Positions 36,401 to 48,400 of a stretch of 64,000 nt of DNA are shown in pieces (the stretch's first letter is position 1; each line of letters starts with the position of its first letter). The notes beneath the pieces were generated by a model. That model did not search any database and was not told where the DNA came from. It saw only the letters and a program-made list of their open reading frames with translations. The stretch comes from Lepidostoma basale. Its lineage: Eukaryota; Arthropoda; Insecta; Trichoptera; Lepidostomatidae. Position numbers and translations under genes: made by a program. The stretch covers positions 992,001-1,056,000 of the forward strand of contig JAHDVF020001336.1 of assembly GCA_022606425.2 (NCBI GenBank), given 5' to 3'.

Positions 36401-39400
36401 CTTCATAAGACCGGAAGTGCTGGTCAGCTAGGCCGTGTGCCATTGATCGAAACAAGTGATAGTCTGAGGGAGCAACGTCTGGAGAATACGGTGGGTGGGG
36501 TAGGACTTCCCATTTCAAAGTTTCCAAGTATGTCTTGACCACTTTCGCAACATGGGGTCGAGCATTGTCATGCTGTAAAATCACTTTATCATGTCTCTCG
36601 TTGTATTATCGTAATGAACCCATTTCTCGTCCCCAGTCACAATGCGATGCAGAAATCCCTTCCGTCTTTGCCTTGCAAGCAGCTGTTCACAAACACACAA
36701 ACGCCGTTCAACATCTCTCGGCTTCAACTCGTACGGCACCCAATTTCCTTGTTTCTGTATCATTCCCATGACTTTCAGGCGTTTTGAAATGGCTGGTTGC
36801 GTCACTCCCAATGATCCTGCCAATTCTTGTTGCGTTTGACACGAGTCTTGATCAAGTAATGCCTCCAATTCTGCATCTTCGAAAACCTTCTCTCTTCCAC
36901 CGCCATGCTGGTCTTCGACGTTAAAATCACCGTTCTTGAAGCGTTGAAACCACTCTCGGCACGTTCTTTCACTAATAGCGGCCTCACCATAGGTATTTGA
37001 GAGCATTTGATGAGCCTCAGCCGCAGATTTCTTCATATTAAAGCATAAAATTAAAACCTCCCGCAAATGACGAGAATTTGGCTCGTAAGCTGACATGTTT
37101 AATCGGGAAAAACTTTATGATGCAGACACAAATCGACTAATATTTCTATGGTGTTTACAAATACTGAAGCTTATTGTATGACATCTATGATCTATTTATT
37201 CCAACTACCACTTACCGCTACTGCCATCTATTGCAAAACGGCAGAAGTAAAGTTATACACCTAATAAAATCTACTGGACTGAAATAATTACACGCAAATG
37301 GCGGGAAAACGTAAAATCCAGGTTTAACTGTATTAATTTTTATATAGTTTTTTTTTTATTCGTATAAGATGCCTGTCTTAATAGGATTCTTTTAACTAAT
37401 AAAAATGTTGATTTTGATTTCAAACCGCCATTTGACCTACAAAAACGTCGTTATGCTATCCAAACACTTTTTTTATTATTATTATGAACACTTGACTTTA
37501 TAATTATTATTTTGACAGAACGAAAAAATGGCCGCGATGTTCCAAGCCGCAGCAGTTGGCGCAATTTTTTTTTTTTTTAGTGATCGCGTAATTCGTAATT
37601 CGAATTTTTTCGGGAAATCCGGTCCCTTGAATTTAGAATTATCGGACTTTTACTGTAGCTAAAAAAAATCAGTTGTATACAATAATTGGGTTCAAAACGA
37701 CTTGTTGTATACAAATATCAATTTTCATTAATGGATAATTTTATTAAATTTTCAGGAATCGAGGTTTCTGTGTACCTGTCTTGCCTGCGCAAGGCCTGCC
37801 TGTTCCTCGTACTGTCATGGATAGTGACGTTGGGCTCCTGTCTGGGGCTGGCGGCACTGCTCACGGCGCTGGGCAGGGCTATGGCTTGGTTCGCGCGTCC
37901 CTCCTGGCTCTACGCACTCTACGTTACGCAGACCATCTGCGTCCCGGCTGTCTGCCTACTTGCTGCCACCGCTAAACAGAGAGCCGTGAGATTCATTTGT
38001 TTAATACTCCACATACACTCAACCATTGTTTAATATTCCACATACACTCAATCATTTGTTTAATATTTCACATACACTCAATAATATGTTTAATATTCCA
38101 CATACACTCAATCATTTTTTCAATATTCCACATACACTCAATCATTTGGCTAATATTCCACATACACTCAATCATTTGGTTAATATTCCACATACACTCA
38201 ATCATTTGGCTAATATTCCACATACACTCAATCATTTGTTTAACATTCCACATATACTCAATCATGTCTTTTATATCTCAATGACGGATTGTGATATAGC
38301 GAATGGCGAGAAATTGGAACAAGATACAGAAATTTTCTATTTGGGAAAGGCATCAAATGCCCTTCAATTGACATTTGGTAATGCGTTTGCAAGGCAAAAC
38401 ATGACATAGCATAAATTATAATAAAACTTCTAGAAAACAGATGTTTCAATTATCTTCTTCTCCTTTCGGTGTCGTGTCAGGTCCCACCAACGTTGGCGAT
38501 CACTGCAGCAAAGGCATCTCTATCCTGCGCCACTTGGAACAGGTTCTGAACTCTTGTTATTCCTGTCCACTCTTTGATGTTCCGCAGCCAGGATAGCTGC
38601 CTTCTACCGACTCCCCGACGTCCTTCCACTTTACCCAATTATATAAACAGTTAAATATTGAGTTTTACATTATTGCTCAAGTAACAATAAATAATAAGAA
38701 TTTTTGAGACAGTTTTTACAAATTGGTGGTCTTGTTTTTGCTGCAGAATCCACGGCTGTGGGGTTGGGCTCTGGTGCAGCTGTACACGGACGCGCTGGGA
38801 ATTCTGTGGGGGCTGCTTCTGGCCGTTTGTATGGTGCTGCGTGTGCGCTCCGGCTTTGTGGCCCTCCTCTGGGTGCTCTGCCCCTCGCTGGCTGGAGTCC
38901 TGCGACACTACCTGGCAGCACACTGGAACGGTATTACTTTTGTTTATTGTTTTCTCGCGAGTACCAGCCTGGAGGCTATTGTTTCCCACATGTTTGAAAT
39001 TTTTTAGGTTAGAAATTGTTAGATGGTAAGAGGAGGGTTTCTTGGAGGATTTTATGAGTTGATTTGATGTTTGGCATCATCTGTGTGATGGAGTCGGGTG
39101 AAAAAGGTTACCCGAGGCCCTATGCGCTACAGGGTGTGTCAGAAAATGGAGATAACAATGAATTAATTCAAACCGTTATAATTCATAAAAATAATTAAGG
39201 TTGCGAGTGCTTCGTTAGTATGTAAATTGATAGTCACTGGTTAAAGTCGTGATATATATTACATATTTACAGACTCAATATTCTTCTTCTTCAGCCTATT
39301 CCCGTTCACTCCTGCGCATTTTAAATCTATACAAAAAATCAATTTCTGCGTCACCAAACTCATGTTCTTTTATAGTATAATAATGTATTTACGTATACAA

Positions 39401-42400
39401 AAAGAAATATATTTAATAAGAAATAAGCTATAAATAGTCAATAATAAATTTGATTAAATTTGTTAACACCGAGATACGAATTATGAATAAATGTTTCGTA
39501 AAGAAATAACATAATCTTTATTTTCATAACATTTCTGCACATAACGTAAATGACAGATAACATTCTGACAATAGAAATGAAGTTCATGACCATCGAATAG
39601 TAACATACTTCAGAGTGATAAAGCCCGGCTTCAAATCCATACAAAACATTGTAGATATCTTCTGGTATATATGCATCTAGCTATATGATTACAATCTAAA
39701 AATACATAAGTGCGACAAAGACCCTTTTAAATTTTGCAAGCCCAATATGAAGCCCATCGAAAACATGAAAGAAAACATGTGGACGTAGGCGATTTCGCGG
39801 GCATCTCACCTACGGTACGTATGAGTGAAACAAAATGTACACATAGGTCATTTTTGCGCATGTCAGCGGAGTCATTTGCAACGCAACAAATTAAATTCCT
39901 TTAACTCGCGCGAATTACAAAATATTTTTTTATTCGTAGACGGCTCAAACTCGCTAAAATATAATTTTATTATAGATCTTTTAAGGCAAGCCCGGCTTCT
40001 TGGCTTGTATGGACGTACCGCCACTTCTTTCCAGGGAGGTGTGCAACCTGTGTTAATAGATGAAACATTGAATACTTGCAGATTGGCGTAGACTGTTTCT
40101 GTATCTGGCGGGGATGATTCTTCCATTTGTGCAGACCTACTACCTTGTGCTGGGCGCCGTCTACATGGTTCTACCTATTATGGGCCGCGTAGGCAATAAC
40201 CTATATCCCGAGGTAATACTCCTCACTTCTATACAACAAAACAGAACAATCAGGTTTGTATAACAGTTTCTGGATTTATAATGAACTTTCCACTACAGTC
40301 ACAGTCATCGTACCACATCTCTCTGGGCTATGTGCAACTTTCGTCACTTGACTTTTGAGAATTTTACAGAATATCACCACTTGTGTGGTGATATTGTAAG
40401 TCCTGTAATAACTTTATATAATATTCTGGGACTCTCTTAGGAAGACAAGATACTCTCCAAAATCAAGAGTATTTGTCCCTTGATCGTACCTTCACTAATA
40501 TGAAAGACGTCGATCTTTGAGGAGACGGCGTTCAGCAGACTAATTGCTCTTCCCACCGGTGTCACCAGAGGCAGATTTGCTCTGGTGGCCGGTAGGTAAA
40601 ACGATCTGTGCTGTCGCAGATATCTATCAGGGACAAAAAGGCCAACACCCTCCAGCACGACCGAGTTCTCAAAATATACCCTGATTAATCTAAAGAAATG
40701 GGTAATGAGATGCCCATCTCTTCGAAGCTGTAGAGAATTGGTTCCGAGCATTCCCAAAAGAAATGCCGTGGGATAGAGTCACGGATTACTACCATACTCC
40801 CTCATGTAGAGATACCTAAGATTTTTTTCTGAACCCTCTCCAGCATAACGAAATATCTCGCCTCGTGAGAACTCTATATCACTGAACCACTTACGAGTCT
40901 GCTCCGAACCAATGCATTGACACTGGGGGGAAAGAGGAAGCGAGGCAGACCTAGAGTCACCTGGAGAAGAGCCCTGCAGGACGAGGTTAAGGCAGCAGGC
41001 CTCACTTGAGATGATGTTAGGCATCAGGCATGCGATAGAGTCGGGTGGAGAAGGTTCCTTGAGGCCCTATGCACCACGGAGGTGTGACAGGACAAAAAGA
41101 AGAAAAAGAAGACTATCTCCGTGCTAATTTGCCAAAGTATTTCTTCTATCGAGGATTAATAGATATTAAGAGTCTCCTCCGTTGTCTTTTTTAAACTTGT
41201 TGGCTTATGTATCTTATGTAGTCTGATGACGCTGTTTCAGTAATAATAAAAAATATGTGTTGGGGTAATATATGTTTGTTAATTATGATTTTGTTTCAGC
41301 CGGTGGTAGGAGGTTTGGTAAGCGTGCTTTTCCTCTTCGTGCTGGGCTGGGTGGGTCCTCTAGTGCTGGGCGCCGAGTCTCCCTGGAAACTGGTATTGTT
41401 TAACTCTACTTACAATTACGTTACATAATAGAATATAATATCAATCAAATCAAATCAGTTTATTTCATCAACAGACATTACAAAATTTATTTTTAAGGCA
41501 TCTATTGAGAACAGGTAAAATAATATATTATGTATAGTATAGATGGTTCAACATTAGGAAGACAGGATACTCTCCAGAATTAAGAGTATTTGCCTTCTGA
41601 ACGTACTTTCACTAACATGAAAGACGTCGATCTCCGAGGAGACCGTGTTCAGCAGACTAATTGCTCTTCCCACCGGTGTCACCAGAGGCAGATTGGTTCT
41701 GGCGGCCGGTAGGTAAAACAATCTGTGCTGTCGCTGTCGGAGATATCTATCGGGGACAAAAAGCCGAACACCCTCCAGTACGGCCGAGTTCTTGAAGTAT
41801 CCCCTAATTAATCTAAAGAAATGGGTAATTAGATGTCCATCTCTTCAAAGCTGTAGAGAATTGGTTCCGAGCATTCCCAAAAGAAATGCCGTGGGATAGA
41901 GCCATGGATAACTACCATACTCCCTTATGTAGTTTGGTCAGTGCTATTAATTACTGTTTGGTCAGTGCTGTTGTACGGGGTGGAGTCATGGACCCTTAAA
42001 GTCAACAACCGATTAGAGGCCTTTGAGATGTGGATACACCGAAGGATGTTACGCATCTCCTGGACTGACATGGTCAGCAACACAAACGTTCTCCATAGAG
42101 CCAAAGTTCGTAAGGTATCCTACTTGGGCCATTTTCTGAGAGGCGAAAAATACGCACTGTTACATTTGATCTTAAAGGGTAAGATTGGTCGACGAGGTGT
42201 TGGGAGAAGGCAGGTTTCCTGGCTGAGAAACATCCGAGAGTGGACAGGGCTGAGGACCGTGGAGGAGCTGTTCCGAGCTGCCCAGGATAGGGAGGCCTAC
42301 TCAAGGGTGATAGTCAACGTTAGGTAGACCCGACAGGACACAGAAAGAAGAAGAAGAATAGAATATAAACAGAAATAGAAATAGAAGAAGACCGAGGAAA

Positions 42401-45400
42401 ACGTGGCACAAACAAATAAATCAAATATTGAATGTCGGCCACGTGAGGAGTCGGAGAAATCGATGTGCATTAATGACACGATGTATGAATGTTGAGGAGG
42501 CGAGAGATTTATGTCAGGAAAGAACAGTGTGGCGGTCCATTCTTTCTGCCTACCCCTTTGGAGAGACGACACGATGGAAAGTTAGTTAGTTTTTATATAT
42601 ATTATTCTAAAATGTCTAACCACAAAGTGAATGCTTCATATGAAAATTTTGTATATCAGGTGAATTGGATGTTGGGCGTAATCTTGGTGAGCGTGGGCCT
42701 CATCATTCTGACTCCGTGGGGCTTCCCGTATTCCGGAGACGTGGCACGCCCGGCACCGCAGCGCTTCATGGTAACCCACGCGCACCGTTCCTTCCTGGAC
42801 CGCAGCGGCAATGTCTCCGCGGAGAGCTCTGGTTTCTGGATCATAGATCTGGATGCTAATAGTCCGCATTCTGTTGACGGCTATGGTGAGAATGCTTTTA
42901 AATAGATAGGTTTTATCTCTTTGCCTTCACTCTGTGTTGTGGGTTCATATTTGATTAAATATAACTGCACTTCGGTACATAACCCTTTTCTATGTTCAAA
43001 ATTTTAACATTGATAAAGGTTATGTCATAACTGAAATATGTCTCTGATAAGTGAAATAAAGTGTTGATATACTAAGTGCAGCGGCGTGCCTAGGGTTAAC
43101 CAGTAAGGCAAGGCAAGGAATTATAAATAAATATTCATAAAGAAATTACATACTCTTTCTTTCCATAACATTTCTGCACATAACGTAAATGACAGATAAC
43201 ATTCTGACAATAGAAATGAAGTTCGTGACACATCGAATAGTAACATACTTCAGAGTGATAAAGCCCGGCTTCCAATCCATATGAAAAATTGTAGATATCT
43301 TCTGGTATATATGCACCTAGTTATATGATTACAAGCCAAAAATACATAAGTACGACAAAGACCCTTTTACATTTTGCAAGCCCATCGAAAACATGAAACA
43401 AAACATGTGGACGTAGGCGATTTGGCGGGCGTCTCACCTATGATACGTACAAGTGAAATAAAATTCGCCGCGTATGAGTGAAACAAAACATACATGTAGT
43501 TCATTTCTGCGCATGTTGGTGGAGTCATTTAGTCAGTACAATTCTGCGCTATCCCATATCACGTACACGCTTGAGAAAAAGTAATGTACCTAAAATGTAC
43601 AAACTGTTAGAGATACGCGCGTGTGCTAACAACACTCGAGTACAAGTCTTCATAAATATGATAGTTTTACAAGGGGCAGGCGAAGTGTGCGGCCGAGTAT
43701 TTGACGTTTCGTAATTTCAAAAAATACAATTAATATATAATTAAATTTCATTAATAAAAAACCTGCTTTTTTTGCACGTTTCTCAGAAAATTACCTGAAG
43801 GTAGGGCGGTTAAATATAGGTTTTTTAAGGCAAGCCCAGTTTCTCGACTTGTATGGATGTACCGCCACTGACTAAGTGTCATTATAAGTCATTAAGTCAT
43901 TATATTTATTCAAATATGAATCCACAACATAAAGAGAAGGCGAATATAGAAGACATTTCTGAAATTCATTCACGCAAATAATGTTTTATAGAATCAATTG
44001 TATCTCAATAGAGACGAAGATGCAAATTGGAAACAGAATATGAAACAGGATATGGTTGATCGAGGTGTTTACAGGACTTGTGACCTGTCATTGGTTGGGT
44101 TAAGCGCACGCTTTATGTAATACAACATTCCCCATTCCACGTTTTATTTCTTATGACCACCATGCCTGACAAATTTTTGGAAGTTGTATATATGTTAATC
44201 TGTAAGACCATCCTTTACATGGTAGTTTTTTCAATGTAAAATAAAATAAATGTTTTATAGTTAAAAATTCTTCAATTAACTGAATAATTTCACCAATGAT
44301 TCGAGAGCTGATTTCTTCACACTCAACTTTATAAGAATAATTTTGTAAATGTGCGCAGTGCCTTCGATGCGCAGCGCCTACCCCATGGGGGGGCCGGACT
44401 CGGAGGAGCTGCTGTACTACGGGCTGCCCTACCTGCTGCCGGTGCGCCAGCTGATCCGCCACACGCACTGGCTGCCCGGCCCCGCGCCCGCCCTGCCCGC
44501 CCCCGCCACGCTGCAGCTCACCGCCCGGGAGGCGGTCGGCCCCACCACCACCAGGTTCCACTTTAAGATGACAGGTATACTATTCAATAATGCTGTTTTC
44601 TCTTTTTTTTAATGTGTTTTTATGTGTTATATTTTAAAGTGTGAACCAAGAAAACTTGGAACAGGTGAGGGAATTTGTGTATTTAGGTAGCATGTTCACA
44701 GCGGATGGTCGAACGGACAGTGATGTTTAAAGAAGGATTGGTGCGGGTAATGCAAAAATGGCCGTTCACAATGGAGTTCTGCTGTCAACCCTTATGTATG
44801 GAAGCATGGAACTGGCAGAAGAAAAATGAGAGCAGAATAAATGCGATAGAGATAGAAGAAAACAAAGTTATGAAAGGATCGCTGCGTTGGTTCGGATATA
44901 TGGAGCGCAAGGGTGAAGAAAGAATGGTTAAAAAAGTATACGTTAATGATGTAAATGGAGTACGGAGTTGAGGTAGACCAAGGAAAACATGGCATTACCA
45001 AATCAATCAAATTTTAAAGGTTGGTCATGTTAGAAGCCGGAAGAATCGACGTGCATGTATGACTCGCCATATGAATGTGGAGGAAGCTAGAGGTGTATGT
45101 CAGGATAGATTGGTGTGGCGGTCCATTCTCTCTGCGTACCCCTGCGGAGAAATGGCGTGATGGTTTGTTATTGTTGTTACAAAATTATTGGCTCTTAAAT
45201 TACATTTAAAAAAATATATTTTATTTTATTTTATTTTTTATTATCGAGGGTAACAAACAGCAATTACAGTATATGAGTATAAACACATAGAGACAACAAA
45301 ACATGGCCAATTACATGCTACCACAAATATTATATAACAACTGACATAAGGTTAAATATATAAGAGTAATAAAGTAACACTTTTATAAGATAAAGAGAAA

Positions 45401-48400
45401 ACTATTAGTAATAATGAATTAAAAATAAAATACAATTTTAAAATGTAAAAGAAAAAAGAAAAAGACAAGAAAAGAAAAAAAAAAAAAATAGAGTGACTAA
45501 TTTCATTCGCCCCGAAGGGTTGCTCCAACCATTTTTTTAAAATCACTTTCATTAAGATGGAACACATCGATGTTACTAAAGCACTTATTGTACGTGTCGC
45601 ACGTCCGGTACACCGCCGCACTCTGAGCGTAGTTAGTCCGATAAGCAGGAAGGTGGAATATTTGGTTCGCAGTGTGTCTTGTGCGAAGCATAGGGGTATT
45701 CAGTAATAATTTACTAAGAAGTTCGGAGTTGTCTATTTTGAAGTGAATGATTTTGTGAAGCAACATCATATCATTAATTGTTCGCCTATTTTCGAGAGAG
45801 TCCAAGGAATAAAATTTAAGGGCAGAATTATAATTCGCAAATGACCTGCACATTTTGAAATTAATGTGTTTAATGAAAATTTTTTGGACTCTTTCGATGC
45901 GTTGAATATGCGCTGCATAGTAAGGAGACCAAACGGGAGATACGTATTCGAGTAGTGAGCGAACCATGGTTGTATAAAGAACTTTGAGGGCTGTGATGTT
46001 CTGAAAGGGTTTGCATGTACGCAATATGAATCCTAATGTCCTGCAGGATTTGTCTAAAATGCCATCAATGTGACTTACGAAAGTGAGTTTCGAGTCTATT
46101 GTGACTCCGAGATCACGCACGCGATCTGAGTTAGATAATCTTGTGTTATTAATAAAATAGTCATGATTGTGCGGGTTGATATTTAAACATTTACTTATTT
46201 ATTTGCGTTTCTCTTATTCTCGGAGTCGGAGAGGAGTATCTGGAATGTCACAAAAATTTCATTTATGTCACCAAAGAGACAATTCACTACATTTTGAAAA
46301 ACTCTATATCAATAATTTTCCGTATGTGACTTTACAAGGCTGAATAATTATTTATTGTTTCTTGAACAATGTTGTAAAACTCTATTTTAAATAATCAATA
46401 AGGGTTCAATACGCAGTTGAAGTGCACTTTAACGCTAAATTCTTGGAATTTTGTCAGCATACACGATTGTAGGCGCAAAAATTTCGAGAATGTGGAATTC
46501 CAACAAATTTGCCGAATTGTTTAATTGAATATTTCGCGGCGCCCTTATGACGACACCTTTTGGAATCACTGGTGTAGAGTAGTAAATTGTGTTTTGAATG
46601 CTGTGTATGTCTCAAGGTCCCGACCACATTGGAGTGATGCTGTCCCCAGTGCTGGGTGCCTCGCTGCGGAGCTGGAGTATCCTGGCGGACGTGAAGCCCT
46701 TAGCCAATCCGCCATGGAACGGTCGGGAAACATACTTCATCTACTTTGCCGCCGGCTCTGACCACGAGATCCCCTGGCATTTCCATCTCGACATTGTGGT
46801 AAAATATTTGCTTTCAATATATGCACTTTATAATTATTTTTTAATAAGAAGCATCGATTAATAACTTATCTCTATGTTCCCTTAGAATGCCAAACAACAA
46901 TATATCTTCGTTAATCCATCGAGAAATATTGATGGTGATTGTTTTTGTATTTTTTGTGGGAGGATGAAGTTGGGAGAGATGGAGCAAGATTGTTAAGAGT
47001 GTCAGATTGGAGGGTCGAAGCGGAGGACAGGAGGAGTTGGAGGCGAAGAATACTGGAGACTAAGGCTCGATATGGGCTGTAGGGCCATCGAAGAAGATTG
47101 TTTTTGTCTAAAAGTTGAATTAAAATACTTTCTGCTTGATGAATAGTGCATCTTGTATTCGTAGACCATTCAATATTTTAACGAAATAAATAGATGAAAA
47201 TAAAAGTAAAGTAATATAGGCTGTTTTTTTTAGAGGTTTGGTTTTTAAACTGGCAACATTGTTATCACAGACTGTCAATTTGGCAGTTGACGGTTGATTT
47301 GTAGTCAGTACGTTTTGCCATTTCACCATGAATAGATGGAAGTCAGAACAGCGCTTGCAAATTTATTTTGAAAATCATGGTTCGGTTCGCCAAACTTATC
47401 GTGCACTGCGTCCATTGTACGGTCGACATAATCGTCCATCCGAGCAAGTTATTCGGAAAACCGTGGATCGTTTTCGCACCACGTACACTCTAGTGTCGGA
47501 TAATACGCATCCACAAAGACGACAATTGTCGAAAATTGGATTTCACAATTGCGCTTCATTCGAGCTAGCCGTGGCGCTCATATGCCCGAAATCATATTTA
47601 AATAATAATGACATAAAATTTTCTATTAAATAAAGCCAATATCATAGACATTAACATTATTCTAATGTGCTTTTTTTTCATTTTGAATATGTATTGTATA
47701 CCTCTAAAAAAAACATCCTGTATTATAATTTTATTCATGCGGAAAGGTTGCTAACCATTTTTTTAATTCACCTTTGTTCAGTTGTTTAGATGGAAAACAT
47801 TGATGTTACTAAATCACTAAATCACTTTATTTAGTTTTAAAAAATTACATATTTCTTACAACTAATATGTGCTATTTTTAAATACACAATGGTTAAATTT
47901 ATAATGAAAACAAATTTTAAAAAGTGCAAATAGGCACAAAACACACAAAGTAGAAATTTAACAACAATAAAAAGATAAATAACTTAAAAACTTAAAAATG
48001 AGACCGGATGTACACTACACATTGGTCACGGAATTTGTGAACTTTATCTGAGTCCTTCGTGACTTGCGGCAAGCTATTAAATACTTTCAAACCCTTGTAA
48101 AAAAAATCTGTTTTCGGAACCCTTTGATAATGTTCTATTAATTCTAAAATTAATTTTGTCTCTCATTGGGTACCCATGTATTTCATAATTGTAAGCAATC
48201 TGGTCACACAAATATTTAAGTAGAAGCCCACTTCTCAATTTGTAAGCAAAAATTTGTTTATTTAAGGTGACCCTCTGTCTAATTGATAACATCTTCATAT
48301 CTTCAAGCATGGTTTTAATTCGTGCACGTCTAGTGCCCCTCAGTACAATTCTCATTGTTTTATTTTGAATTATTTGCACCTTTTGAGTATCGGTTTTATT

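Noticed and set aside
38002..38278. Possible CRISPR-like array
   Set aside because: Units are contiguous with no unique spacers, in a eukaryotic intron; it is a minisatellite.
38026..38409. 127-codon frame through the minisatellite
   Set aside because: It is intronic repeat translation with no family resemblance and follows from the 30-bp period.
44151..44561. 136-codon minus-strand Gly-rich frame
   Set aside because: It is the reverse of ERMP1 exon 13, whose plus-strand frame matches the protein family and splices in phase.
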